This document shows positions 13,201 through 25,167 of a stretch of 64,000 nt of DNA, in pieces. Position numbers and translations under genes: made by a program. The stretch comes from Lineus longissimus. Taxonomy: Eukaryota; Nemertea; Pilidiophora; Heteronemertea; Lineidae. The notes under the pieces were generated by a model, which saw nothing but the letters and a program-made list of their open reading frames with translations, did not search any database and was not told the origin of the DNA. The DNA is taken from assembly GCF_910592395.1 (NCBI RefSeq), contig NC_088312.1, positions 23,071,292 to 23,135,291 of the forward strand, in the 5' to 3' direction. Every line of letters begins with the position of its first letter. The first letter of the stretch is position 1.

Positions 13201-16200
13201 GTCATATAAGAACATTGGCAAACATCGGTTTAAGTACATTTCAGTTTGAAGGAAAGGTACCATCACCACCAGTTAGAAAACAGAAAGCCTGTGATACCCA
13301 GCTTCAGTTGGATTTATACCAAAATTGAAATGAAATAGAACCAGAAAGACAGATTTTTACACACAGTGAGTAAAATTTTTCAAAGTGCATCCCATGCTCC
13401 CAATGCAGTCACCAAAGATTAATGATTAGATAGGTTTCTGGGATATTTGAACTAAACCAACAATTACATGCATCAAAGGCCAAATGTCATGATAAACATG
13501 TCACAATTTGTTATATGAGTGAAAACATAAAACAAGACAAATTCATGGACATTCATTACATGCTGAGTAAGAATATACACAAAAGGAAAAAACGGACAAT
13601 CTTGTCTTTTAAATTTTCACTCGATAACGAATCATGACCTGTATTTGTAAGAGTGAGAAAAGCAAGGAACTATAGGGAATCATATTGGGCACCTGTTGGC
13701 ACTTGTTGGAGAATGTTCTGATTGCGGCGGGTACCGGCGTCATGGTGCGGGGATGTGACCGGTAATGTAGCGGGAACAGGGCCTGTGGAAAGATAACGAA
13801 GCACTTTAACAATGACATTTATGAAATCTTATGGTTCTGCATAACAGTCATTCCTTGAGCTCTTTAAGTTCTTATATGATCATGCTTTCTCGAAATTTGC
13901 AAGAAGAAACGTTTGCGAAAAAATTCATGGTTTACATTACCCGGTAATTCAACCAAATCAGAATTTTTTTCTCTCGAGGTAGCATCAGACCGAAGGTTTT
14001 AAAAACATGACCTACAGCACACCTGACAATGTCTCTACTTCTTACCCACCAAAACAATAAAAGACAGAATAGATAATAGAAATAAAGGAGAAGTGTGCAG
14101 CTCAAAAATGCAAAATAATCTGTAACTCTGAACTTACCCGGTAAAGGTGTGGGAACAACATAACGTCGAGCACAACCTGTGGCCATTGTGACAAAAATCA
14201 GACAATTTGCAAACAAACTTATAATATTTTATTGGGGAACAAGTTTTTGTCCTATGACTTATCAAATCAGGAGAAAATCAATGGCAATTATGGAACCACC
14301 ACCTCAATGAGATTACTGGATATATGGCGGAAGGTTTTGCTGGTAACTAACGTTTCAGCTTGAGGTTATTTGTTTGAAAAGCAACATGATTGTAGAATGC
14401 CATGTTATCATGTGGACCACAACAGAACAGATGTTGTTCAGAAAGAACATGCCATCGCTACATTATAAAGACATCACTATAATAACTACACATCAAAACA
14501 TGCAATAGGAATACATCCTCATGCCGGACCACAGACGGATAACAAAACAACAGCTCTTATTACGACCAAAGAACTTTCGTGAGCATGGAACAAACAGTAA
14601 CAAACAGAAGACAAGACACTGACATTTTCCAAGCAAGACATCAACACTGACCAGGAAATTGTCGCTGCACTAAATTTCGTTGAAACTGAGATCATGTACA
14701 TTTTGTTACATGGATGGAATACATTGTACTTACCGGAAACTGGATAAAAAACAGGCTGTGCTTGGGGTACCATGACGACTGGTTGCCCAGCAGGATATAG
14801 TACAGGTTGTTGTTGTTGTTGTTGCTGAGGGGTTGGCTGAAATATGTAACAAAGTTTGAGGATTTGTTGACATCATGTGGGGATGTTGACAACACAAAGC
14901 AGTTCCTTCACGACGTGAGAGACTTGTGGAGGCCTATAACAGCAAGAATGTACCATGGCAGGTTATAAACCATTCTCTGCGTTGATTAATGTCCAACGAG
15001 TGTTAGTTATGTCCAAAGGTTCCAAACCCTTGATCTCAATACCACACATGAACACATTCACTCTGAAATTCTTCAGATTGACTGGATACATTTTCAGCTT
15101 GGATGTCACTGGTGAAAGGACATCAGAGACCACATGTGCTGTGACAACCTTGGGTAAGACATCTGGTAGAAAGTATCCCCAGCCTTGGGTTTAGAAGCTG
15201 CTGCAGGGCAAGGATGTCAATTGTCTCCATCACATCCTGTCTGAACCACCTTAGATCCCTGCCAATTGACACCCAAGCTGACGACAGTGCTAACTCAGTG
15301 AGAAACTAAACAGACAAGAAATGGGGAAGCCTGCTGCCTACCTGGAATGATAGCACAAGGTTGATCATTCCCTCCTTGTCCTCGCCCTGTTTACCACTCA
15401 GTGTGTACCAGTCATCCACTGTCTCTCCACTCAGCACTGTCTCTGGGAGGGGGATGTGGGCCCATGCAATACGGTCATCCATTGACAGGAATTTCTATAA
15501 AGAAAGGAGGACTGGTTAAACTTCCCAATGACATAAAGGCGATTGAGGATCAAGACACTTTTCGAATGCATTTGAAGACTTGGCTGTTCAATGGACATTA
15601 TCGGTAAAAATCAGCTGTAAGCGCTTTAACAGCTGAAACGTTCTGGAAAGCGCTATATAAATGACAGACTTATTATATATTATTATCATAAACCCAAATG
15701 ACAACATATTTACGGTAAGGTTTGTGCTCATGGTCTGCAAAATGTGTCATTTCATACCCAGCCTTGTTCAATTGTGACTATTCTAAGGCAAGACATCTCT
15801 GGTAGAGTTGCAGCCATAACCAAAATGAGAGTTGGCAAACAGACACTGGTGGTATTTTCTTGAAGGAGTTGTCTTCTCTCATACTTAACATGGAGAGATG
15901 GCTGCAAGACAAGACTGACAACAAGTGCTGTATTGACATAACTGTTCATACCTCATCATAAATCTCCAGATGGAATGAGTCCACACCGATTGGGAGATAA
16001 CTGCAAATGAAGAAGAAGAGGACTAGCGTTGTTCATTTCAAACTTAAGTTGGTACTCGGATCAGCATCACCAACAAAAACCTGATTTAATTTTTCCATCT
16101 TCCTCTAAAGTAGTTTGTTCAAATTATCTGAGCACCAATACATAAACAAGTCTCATGGCTTATGGCACTTCTAACGGGCAATTTGTCCTTTAGTGAATAA

Positions 16201-17365
16201 GATAGATGTAAAACAAACTAAGATTCACTCCAAAGATGCATTGTACAGAAAAAGAAGAAGAAGGACAAGACAACAAAGAAGATGAAATCTTACCAATGAA
16301 TGACCTTGTTCCATCTTGGAGTTTTGGCACCATTCGAGGCTGTGGGAGTTTCTAGGACTGAGTGACCGATACGAATTCGGCAGTAAGTATCCATCTTTGT
16401 GATACCATAATTTTTCGCCAGTTTTCCCTGAAAACAAGAAAGTCTGTGTTCAGAAGTTGATTCCATACAAGCATTGACTGGTTCATACTTAACTTCCCCA
16501 CCACAATGGCACCGCGGATGAAAGAGTAGAATCTTAATACTTTTCAACACCTCTAAAATCATCCTTACCTGCGCGACTGTTATACTGAGTCTTCCAGCAA
16601 TATTTCCTGGCGAGAATCCGCTGAAACCCGATTGCTGCGCCTGCAGAATCTGGGCAGTCTGTGCATCATATAGGATCTGCTGCTGAAGCTGGTCTGGGGC
16701 AACTCGTAGGAAGTCAGGAGAGAGGTCTCCAACCATCACCTAAGAAATGGTACATTGACAATAGCGTATGAAAGTTGAAACAGACAGATAGGCTAGAGTG
16801 TTTTCACAGTGAGCCATGGTGGAGGGCAGAAAAATGATTTGTCATGCCTGACTTAATTGAATCAAAAGCTGTTATGGTCTTTTGGGCTTGCTATCTTTTG
16901 TTTCCAACATGGCCGGTGATGACGTCGACTGCAACCAATCTAGGCCGACAGGCACACATTGCGACATTCTTCTGATGCGGCGATGTGACTGTTTTGTTGT
17001 CTATGTCACTCATCACTGTCAGTAGTGTGATATACGTCAAATATGACCGGTCCGGATGAGTAGCAGTAAACTATGCTTTAGTTAAAAGTGGGAAAACAGT
17101 GGGAACAAAACCACAAACCCAAGTTCAGGGATTGTTTAGGGACCTGTCGAAATAGGAGTACATGTATTTGGTAGGGTTTGGTATTTGCAAAATCAACTTC
17201 TCAACGATAACATGGCTGTGAAAATGAATGGTCATCCACACCATCTGATTGTAGGTATCATTGACAACCAGTTGATCTGTCAAATCATGAATTCAGATGC
17301 TTGAAGACAGTCACCTGACGTTTCCATTCTTGATGTCTTCCGGGATTTGATGTTGTCACCGCCAT
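10217..17365 (-). CDS. TOLLIP: Toll-interacting protein TOLLIP (10 exons)
   Basis: Endosomal adaptor that binds ubiquitin, phosphoinositides and Tom1 and dampens IL-1R/TLR signalling. Exons in transcription order: 17315-17365, 16569-16739, 16294-16427, 15952-16000, 15342-15494, 14734-14836, 14138-14176, 13735-13782, 10956-11030, 10217-10419. All phases agree, giving 341 residues. Residues 1-60 resemble the Tom1-binding segment. A C2 domain spans about 65-180 ([49 protein letters not shown]). A Pro/Gln/Gly-rich linker with a run of seven Gln follows. A C-terminal CUE domain spans about 299-341, with the MFP motif and a terminal LL. Human TOLLIP is 274 residues; the difference is an extended linker encoded by three small extra exons and the longer exon 6. 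The weakest junctions are the exon 8 donor (GTACCC) and the exon 9 donor (GTTCTT). The start codon lies in AAGATGGCGG. Confidence 0.95.
11236..12215. repeat. Three tandem copies of a ~305-bp interspersed repeat in TOLLIP intron 8
   Basis: The phrase GACCTCTGTGACCTTGA or a close variant occurs near 11250, 11566 and 11867. Each is followed by AGGTCAAAT, then a TTTGGCCCCC word, then GGTACATGTGTACC, then GAAACGTGCC. Unit lengths are about 316 and 301 bp. The third copy ends in a GAC-type microsatellite and a short tail containing GGTGAGCTAAAAATGAC. From memory, a similar GGCCAAAC...CGGACGACGGACG repeat is common in marine invertebrate genomes, but I cannot name the family. No coding capacity is seen. 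Confidence 0.8.
12139..12184. repeat. (GAC)n microsatellite
   Basis: Imperfect GAC/ACG trinucleotide run at the end of the third ~305-bp repeat copy. It creates Arg-rich and Asp-rich spurious open frames on the two strands. Confidence 0.9.
13048..13091. repeat. G-rich tract in TOLLIP intron 8
   Basis: About 44 bases consisting almost only of G with isolated A. It can form G-quadruplexes on the plus strand, which is the non-template strand's complement for TOLLIP. It also carries a risk of assembly length error. Confidence 0.85.
15507..15690 (+). mobile_element. 3' remnant of a non-LTR retrotransposon in TOLLIP intron 4
   Basis: The plus-strand frame reads [20 protein letters not shown] followed by TWLF and a stop. 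This is the usual C-terminal signature of LINE reverse-transcriptase proteins (LP..IK....FK..LK.WL). It is followed by AAAGCGCTATATAAAT and a TTATTATATATTATTATC tail, typical of CR1/L2-like 3' ends. Only the last ~180 bp survive. It lies antisense to TOLLIP, just upstream (in TOLLIP's sense) of exon 5. The family is inferred from memory. Confidence 0.75.
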
Positions 17366-17950
17366 CTTCGATTTTCAGTTTCAACCTCGTTCCTGAAAGT
17401 TATATGGGGTGTTCCAAAATAAATCACAAGATTAAAACATTAAATATCAGCTATACGAGAACATATCCGAAATAAATTGTTAGCAAACGTTAAAATTGTG
17501 TAAAACGCCATTCTAAAAGCATTATTATCATATCAAAACTAGAGGAAAATTTGATTTTCTCTAAGTTTCAAAAACAAAATTGCACATAATATATTGAAAC
17601 ACCTTGTAGTAAATATATTTTGCCTGGGAACGAGGATTTTGCAATCGCCAGATTTTTCGGAGTAAAAAAGACGATTTTCGATAAATGCGACGCTTTTGCT
17701 GGAGCCTAAATGGGAGTGATATAAGAAACATATATCAAAGAAACTTACAGACGTCTACTTATACGATCTTACACCTTAGTTTGGTCAGAAAAGACCAATA
17801 TCTGTGACCCATATGCTAATATTTTCCTGACCTGGTTGTCCCACACTGCTACAGTACACAGCTAGCTGTGGCAATACACAGTGCATTCTACTTCCGGGTT
17901 CTCCAATATTTGCTGCCAAATACTGTCTGCTCGCATGGAGAGATTATATT
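17366..17950. promoter_or_regulatory. Putative bidirectional promoter, TOLLIP / TMEM39A
   Basis: The two start codons are 585 bp apart on opposite strands, so both 5' untranslated regions and any shared promoter must lie here, unless an untranslated first exon sits elsewhere. The interval has AT-rich stretches and no clear TATA box at a fixed distance from either start. No tandem repeat or transposon is visible. Confidence 0.55.
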
Positions 17951-20900
17951 ATGCCCTGTACTCGGAGGATCAACTTAAGATTACAGGCGTCGGGCAATGG
18001 GAGTACAATTTTGAAACCAGGAAACGTGAACATGAGTAACAAAGTTTGCGGCAGCTCTGGGTGAGTGTCTGCAGCTGCACTTTTTAGATTGAGTCACTAC
18101 AAGTCCTCTCAATATGACACCTAAGAACTTCGGTCCCAGAAATGCCGATAGTAGCTGGCTGATTTGTCAGTTATGCGCAAACCGTACCATCGTCATATCT
18201 GGGACCGTACCAGTCAAAGGTGGACATTCAGAGCCAAAACAGTGCTGCCATATTGGGCACATGAATGGAAGAATGTGGAGTATGTGACCACGCTCTCTTT
18301 TGGTTGCTGAAGTTTGATCGGGCTCCTTGGTTCACAGGTGAATAGATTACTTTACTTGGAAAGTTTGTGCAAAACAAGTGAAAGCTTGTTGATGAATATG
18401 ATAAAATTCAGCAGTAACCAGTTTTGCTCAGAATCATGATGAAGATGTTTAAACTGCAGTTGATCATTTTTTCAGGCACCCTTCTGATAAGGAAGCCATG
18501 ACGACTTTCAGTGGAATGATTGTGCAACCCAAACATGCCCACTTCCCTGATATTCCTCTCGACAGCTGTCTATTCTACGAAGCGGTCTTGTTTGTTTATG
18601 GCATCCTTGTTATGATCCTCCAGTATGTCCATCTGTACAAGACAGTCTGGTGGCTGCCACAGTCACATGCCACCTACGGACTGGTAAGTTTAGTTCGTTC
18701 AGCCCAGTTAGGGACCGGGGATGAGTTGATCTGATTTGGCAGATGATATTATCAATACCAAGTTAATAAGCAGGTCATTTGTTGTCTGATTAGGTAGATC
18801 TTAATTAGTCAGTCTGATTAGTTAGATTTACAATTAGCTACACTGATTACGGTAGGTAGATAATAAAAAGCCATCCTGATTTGGTAGATATGTTTGATTC
18901 AAAAAGTAATTGCTCTTTTCCAGAATTTCTACATGATTGATCCTCATCTGTTCTCTCTGCTCTGCATCATCATGATCAAGCGGCTCATATGGACGTTCAT
19001 CAAAGAGGTATGGGACAGATAATGAGATATTGAAGCATGTGTTCTAGCTTGGCTCATGGTTGACTCGAAGACCATTTGGGCCATTATTGTATTGTAGGAG
19101 GAACCTGGAAACTTGGAGAAAACCTATGCTTTCGAAGAGAGTCACCCTCACCATCACATTAAGTATATCACCATCGGGACCAACCGGGAATCGAACGCAG
19201 GATCTCAAATGGTTTCATGTGTCATTACTTTTGTTTCAGGCTTATAAGGAGAGTTCGCCCCGTTCCTGCACCTTCTGGTTCATCCAGTTGATCAAGTTGA
19301 TCCTGACGATAGGGATGACTGCATCTTTCTTTTACACTGCCTACCATGTTATACTGAGCTATCCCATCATGTATCTCCTCCTTCTCTGTTACCCGTGAGT
19401 ATCATCCTGTCTCTTGGTTCACATTCAACCCAAAAGCTGCCATATTGCTATACCTTTGGTACATTTGAGCGGCTAAAATTTACAATCCCCGATCGGAAGT
19501 GACGTAGTTTGATCGCATTCAACTATAAATTCATTGAACAGTGGTGCTTCGTTAGTCAACCAATGACCTTTTTTTGGGGTGTGATCGGGGATTGTAAACT
19601 CGTTCCCATTTGAGCTTGTGAAGGATGAGATGGGACCAAGCACTATTACAGTTACATTGGTCAGGAGGCAGTTGAGTGGGACCAAGCACTATTACAGTTA
19701 CATTGGTCAGGAGGCAGTTGAGTGTGGGTATTGGTTTGGAAAGATTGAGACGAGTAAAATATCAGGACAGATGACCACAATATGGTATCAAGCTTTGCCG
19801 AAGAGAATTCGAGATTATTATGAATAGTCATCTTACTTTACTTAATACCTCTGCAATTAGAGCGTGTCACTGCTTTGGACAGCATTGGAACAACTGTAAG
19901 TACAGTAGAACCTCTCTATTAAGGACACCCTCGGGACTGACAAGTGCTGTCCTTAATAGAGAGGTGTCCTAATTAGAGAGGTCAAATTGAAAGGAAACTA
20001 TCTATCAATTTGGGACCAAAACTAGTGTCCTTAATAGAGAGGTGTCCGCTAAGGGAGGTTCCACTGTAATGTCTTGAGAGGTTCCCTTGTTGTTGATTAT
20101 TTCTGTTACTGTTCTGCTCTTAATTTACTTCAGCATTGCCATGTATGTGACCCTATTTTGGCCAAGCCTCCGATCGTTGATGAACAGTTCGAGATCAGAT
20201 TTCGATGAGCGGCCAATCCGATCAAAGCGCGAACAGAAGCCAGCCATTCCATCCCATAATTGTACCATGTCTCCGGAATCGGTTCGCGATGAAGTTGAAC
20301 ATCTCAAAACTGACTTCAATGGACGTATTAAGCAGGTTTTATTCGTATCGATGCTTTGTGCCTACTACATGTGTTTCATCCCAGTCTGCTTTGCACAGGT
20401 AAGTGGAGTTACCATGGTAACAATAAGTGGTAACGATTTATATCAATATATACATGTATAACCATGGTAACAGTAGGTTGTCATGTGTACAGTCCACCTT
20501 GCGGGAATTATTGAATATTTGTATTTGAGACATAGGGATGGCATTTCACATTTTCTTTGTTGTTGATAACATGTATCTGTGCATACGTCAGGTGGGCATG
20601 CTGGGATAGTTTGTATCACACATTTCCCCTAGGCTTTGCCTTGAAAGCCAAATCATACACAAAGTGCGGTGTCAACTCTTGACCTGCAAGTTAGCGACTT
20701 GAACAACCAGGCACTGAATTCAATGTTTGCATGTGTGCTCTCTCCTCTTTAGCATGTTAGTAACGAGTGTGACACGTGCTGGGTAAGTGACCACCTCTTG
20801 CAGTGTTCTCTGTTGACTTCTTATAGAGGGGTGGATTTTAACTTGTTAGTTGCTGCACTTTAATCAAATACCATAAGAGTTTTCCTCAATTTAGGCTTTT

Positions 20901-23900
20901 GCAGCATTTTAAGAATTATCTGCATTCTGCAACGTTAAATGTTTTCTCAATTGGTGACCTACCTACTCCTGGCTAAAAAAAACTTAGGCCTGTCGGAAGG
21001 ATTCATTGCCACGTCATTGCTCTGAAGAGAAGTGCCTTTTATTTTGTCACTCTAACCATGGCTAATGACCTTTTTTGGAAAATGGCAATGAATTGTCGCT
21101 CCGGAACTTTGTCTTCGGAGAACACTGTTAAGAGATGAAAATGAAACTGACACCATATCGTGAGTGGTGGTGGAAAGGGAAGGAAGGCCTGAGAGTAGAA
21201 AGAAGAATGTGATGATGGCTAACTAAGTTCTTGAGCAGAGAATAACTCTCTTGAGGTTAAGAGCTGCATGTACATCTGACACTTACAGTGTTCCACATTT
21301 CAATGCACATATACTTTCAATAGAGTGCCTGCTACCTAACCATATCTTGCATTATACTACACATGGTTCTTCCACTGGTGTTTGTGATGGTTCCCTCTCT
21401 AAGTGACCTTGCTTGAGGAAAGCTCAGATAGCAGCTAGAGTGAGGGTCAGTGCCCATTCCATCAATATATCATCATTTCACCCATGGTCTCTCATTCTGC
21501 AGATTGGTTCTTGGAGCAGTTGGGTTTTCAGTGGATATCATCTCTGTTGGCACGGCATATAAAATGCCAACCTTTAGCTTGTAACTGCACTCGCACTCTC
21601 AGCAGCAGATGAGCTTGATTATGCCATAGTTGACTCAATCAAAATGCATTGAACATTTGCTTGATGCCTAAACATAGAATAACCGTGGTAGCCTCTCAGT
21701 GCTTTAAATTAACGTCTCGTTGATTGACATACCTCCTGTCAGAGGTGACAACGTCTTTCAGTTGTCAAACAATTGTAAATAATCTCTTGTGTCCTTTGTT
21801 TTCTAATTGCCCTGGGTTTATTTATGGAATACAATCTATTTCATGTATGAATATAGCAATGTGGTTAATAGTAAGTTGACATTTTGCTGATTGTAAGAGC
21901 GATGTTTGCCGTTCTGTTACACAAAGTCCTGACTATATTTGTCACAATTATGCCCAATATTTCACCTATGAAAATATTATTTCACAAGTGATCTTTGATT
22001 TCTTATCTTCTACGCTCGGTCCCCAGTCAGAGGAGTCAATGCATTCAGTTCTAGACACAGACAATTATTATCAGAACCAAAAGCCATAGGCTGAATAGGG
22101 TAAAGGCAATCACACACTTGGGCTGTTCACATGTATATGTTGAGGCCATTTTTCCTTTGTTCCACATTTTTACAGGGATAATACTTATGCTACATGTACA
22201 ACCTTAGATCAATAGTGTGACAGCAGGTAAAAACACCTTTAATCAGGAGGTAAACAGCCCTCGTGTGATGATTGAGGCCTCCGATGATCACAGTACTTGC
22301 ACTGTGGTTACATTTGCCTGAATATTATAAACGTGCATTGACTTCTCTAGGTAAAGGACCAGCTGTTTTGATTTACATGTACTTGTGTTGAATTTCTTAA
22401 ACTTTTTATTTTTTGTGTTTCTTTATTCTAACACATGTTTAAAAAAAACTTTTGTATTTCTATCTAACTCCTCTACTGCAAATAGGTCTGGTGTACTGAG
22501 CACCAGCTATCATCTGCTTGATATCGCATCTCTCTTTATCTGCAGTAACGAAAGGGTTGCATTCAGGGAAACGAGCAGCAGTGGTGCCCCCATGAGCAAC
22601 AGTGGTGCCCCCATGAGCAACAGTGGTGCCCCCATGAGCAACAGTGGTGCCCCCATGAGCAACAGTGGTGCCCCCATGAGCAGCAGTGGTGCCCCCATGA
22701 GCAGCAGTGGTGCCCCCATGAGCAACAGTGGTGCCCCCATGAGCAACAGTGGTGCCCCCATGAGCAACAGTGGTGCCCCCATGAGCAGCAGTGGTGCCCC
22801 CATGAGCAACAGTGGTGCCCCCATGAGCAACAGTGGTGCCCCCATGAGCAGCAAATGGTATCTCCATAAGCTACTGCTTTGAAATATTTGATCTCTATAA
22901 AGTTATTTATTGGATATTTTTGTTTACTTTTTCAGAACACCCTGTACTACGACCCCTGGTGGGTTAGCCAACACGCTGTCATCGTGTGGGTCAGTGCGTT
23001 TGTTCTTTGTCTTCTTTATTATCTCCCACCAAAATATGTGGACACGTTACATCGATGTGCCCTGCATCTCGGCAGGTGGCAGAAAGTGGAAGGACGGCAT
23101 GCCCATGTGCCGTACAATGCGTAAGTTGGTGAAGACAAATTTTCAAACCAGTACATGGGCTCTAGTGAAATTAGAAAAATATGCTTTTGTGAACATAGGT
23201 TGTGAACATAAAGATGTTGGCTGTATCAGTCTCGCTTAGGAACCCATTCTTTGCAGGCTTGAATTAAAGAACAGTGCTATTGTTTGTTTATTGAAAGACA
23301 GTCATACCTGTCGATGTCTTGCAGGTGGTCAGAGTTACAAGTTTGGCCCATGGGTGCTCTTGTGAAACATGTGCGTGGACTGTTCAAGGCTGAGGGCATT
23401 AATAATACAGCCGAACCAGGCAATAACATGCATGCCAGGTTCTTTGTAAGTATTCTATGGTTTTTTTACGCTCCTTGAATCGATTGTAACCACAATAGTG
23501 TTTCACTAAATGCTGCAACATTTTGAATTTGGACCACATAGAAAAGAATCACCAAGTACAACTTGGCTTATAAATCTGTGCAGATAAGGACTGCTGATTA
23601 ATGAGAGTTTATCAGTAAATTACTTTGACAATAGATATTCCTCAATCACCTATTCTCTGATGGTGGATTCATGAACCTTCTATGTCTTGGTCAAAGCCTC
23701 TCATGGTCCTGGGCAGCCAAAGTGACTTCACCTTTAACATTTGACCTTTTGTTTTCAGTTTATGTTTCACAAGCCCTTACGTGTAGTGAACTGGCTGCTG
23801 ATCATCACATGGAGTCTAATCATGTATCAGTTCTTCACGTTAATCCAGTCATCTGAATGGAGCCATATCCTCTCCACAACATTCATGCTCTTCTGTAACT

Positions 23901-23992
23901 ATTACATCTTGTTTCGATTGATGCGGGACCGATTCATCTTGAACCGAACATATCGGGAGGAACAGATCATGCAGCATATGCATCAGACGTGA
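17951..23992 (+). CDS. TMEM39A: Transmembrane protein 39A-like (8 exons)
   Basis: Multi-pass ER membrane protein; family members are linked to ER-to-Golgi transport, including SAC1 trafficking and collagen secretion. Exons: 17951-18060, 18476-18683, 18924-19007, 19240-19394, 20134-20398, 22936-23120, 23325-23445, 23759-23992. Phases agree and give 453 residues against 488 in human. Diagnostic segments are YKTVWWLPQSHATYGL, the loop SPESVRDEVEHLKTDFNGRI, LYYDPWWVSQH, YVDTLHRCALHLGRWQKVEG and the C-terminal FCNYYILFRLMRDRFILNRT. About eight hydrophobic segments are visible. The N-terminus (first 45 residues) is the least conserved part, so the start at 17951 is a choice based on the reading frame and exon 1 donor. 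A possible in-frame 30-nt microexon in intron 5 is described separately. It could equally be called TMEM39, since invertebrates usually have one copy. Confidence 0.93.
19060..19215. repeat. Possible tRNA-derived SINE fragment in TMEM39A intron 3
   Basis: GGGAATCGAACG at about 19186 is the complement of a Pol III B box (CGTTCGATTCCC). A matching A box is not clear. The same GGGAATCGAAC word appears in the better SINE candidate near 38,800. Weakly supported. Confidence 0.3.
19479..19598. mobile_element. Short inverted-repeat element (MITE-like), 120 bp
   Basis: TTTACAATCCCCGATC at 19479-19494 is the exact reverse complement of GATCGGGGATTGTAAA at 19583-19598. The interior of about 88 bp is not coding. 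It lies in TMEM39A intron 4, and no clear target-site duplication was found. Confidence 0.7.
19631..19725. repeat. 47-bp tandem duplication
   Basis: The segment beginning GGGACCAAGCACTATTACAG and ending GGAGGCAGTTGAGTG occurs twice in direct succession with no visible change. This suggests a recent duplication inside TMEM39A intron 4. Confidence 0.9.
19903..20066. mobile_element. pogo-like MITE, TA-flanked, 164 bp
   Basis: The left end CAGTAGAACCTCTCTATTAA and the reverse complement of the right end (CAGTGGAACCTCCCTTAG) form an imperfect terminal inverted repeat of about 25 bp. TA lies directly outside each end (19901-19902 and 20067-20068), the target-site duplication expected of Tc1/mariner-pogo elements. 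The interior repeats TTAATAGAGAGGTGTCC. No transposase is encoded, so it is non-autonomous. It lies in TMEM39A intron 4, ending 67 bp before exon 5. Confidence 0.85.
20753..20782 (+). other. Candidate in-frame 30-nt microexon in TMEM39A intron 5
   Basis: A pyrimidine-rich acceptor (CTCTCTCCTCTTTAG) precedes 30 nt without a stop, followed directly by the strong donor GTAAGTG. Flanking exons 5 and 6 join in phase 0, so inclusion would add ten residues (HVSNECDTCW) before NTLYYD without shifting the frame. The human protein as I recall it has no insertion here, so this would be an alternative or lineage-specific cassette. It rests on splice signals alone. Confidence 0.35.
22574..22852. repeat. 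21-bp minisatellite, 13 copies, in TMEM39A intron 5
   Basis: Thirteen units of AGC(A/G)(A/G)CAGTGGTGCCCCCATG with a 21-bp period and only A/G changes. As 21 is a multiple of three, long frames stay open on both strands (for example repeats of GAPMSNS on plus). The array ends 83 bp before exon 6. It is treated as intronic because exon 5 to exon 6 joins cleanly without it. Confidence 0.95.
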
Positions 23993-24106
23993 GGAGGATG
24001 TGGCATAGATATGACACATATCCAGTCAGAGCCATAAACAATACTCCTCTATTGGAAAATCTAAACGACGATGAGAAAATGTTACGGACAACTCCCACAC
24101 GTTGTG

Positions 24107-24112
24107 AATAAA
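24107..24112 (+). terminator. Polyadenylation signal, TMEM39A
   Basis: AATAAA 115 bp after the TMEM39A stop codon, in an AATAAATAAA context. A second candidate lies near 24250. Confidence 0.65.
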
Positions 24113-25161
24113 TAAACAGCCTGACTTAGGTGGTCTATGTTCTCTCTAAGTTGTAACTGTTACATGTAAGTCTGCAAGTCACCCGAGACTTTAGTCATGT
24201 TGATGGATTTTGCTATCAACGCTCTATATCACTTGTAAAATGTGGCAAAAAATAAATGTTTATATCTGCAAGTCGGCTGTTGAACTTTCTGTGAGAGACA
24301 CTGTAATGTGGATGTGACTTCTACTGTATGTAGATTGTATTGTGCTGTGCACTTTCTGTCCTTGATAGATATGCCAGTGCACAAAGCAGCTGCTTGGTCC
24401 TCCTGAGACACGACTCAATACTGATACCAAAGGCCCCTGTACACCTTGTGCATTCCTGGATGACCTGTCCTCACTGCTTGTCACAGTACATCTATTCTCA
24501 TGAACATGTCCAACAGTTACATTGTTGTAAACAAGATCGTTTAGTCTAGCCTCCCAAGTTGTGTCCTCCTCTGAAGAGACATCTGTACGTCACAACCAAG
24601 TGTGGAGACTGTTTGTCCCCATTGCACTGTGATTTGTATGTCCTCATCCTGGCATAAATGTACATGCAGCAGAACAATGTGTCCCAGTGATATCAAATAT
24701 CAGCATCGTGTCCTCAATGGATTCAACTGTGACATTGGAGATGGTACGTGTACAGCCTGTCCTGGCTGTACCTATTAATGTAGGATGTTGCACTCGGCCA
24801 TACCAATATTGTTGGCCTCTGATACCGATTATCTTCACTTCATCTCCAGCTGGCAAATTTAATATCTAAATTCGGAATGGTCCAGAGGGACGGACTAAAT
24901 AGGGTAGGGGGCAAAATGGGTGGATGTGCCTGGGGGATGAAAAGGCTGGAGACGCTCTAAAGACGTCAGACGATTCACAACTCGGTACATACATGTACGT
25001 ATGTTACCATCACTCAGAAGAGCGGGAGAAATTTCGCAAGTTTGTCAGCCAGGATTCAGGAATTCATACACTGTCCTTTTATCTTCCAGAGAAGACTGTT
25101 CACAAAATGAACAAATGAATTGCATAGAATTATCTTTAATACACGTATTTACAAACAGTAT

Positions 25162-25167
25162 TTTATT
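25162..25167 (-). terminator. Polyadenylation signal, JmjC-domain gene
   Basis: TTTATT on the plus strand, reading AATAAA on the minus strand, about 480 bp beyond the stop codon of the JmjC gene. It is the nearest clear hexamer I found on that strand. Confidence 0.45.

Noticed and set aside
22385-22882. 165-residue frame with GAPMSNS repeats
   Set aside because: It is a minisatellite with a 21-bp period inside TMEM39A intron 5; flanking exons join in phase without it and the minus strand is equally open.
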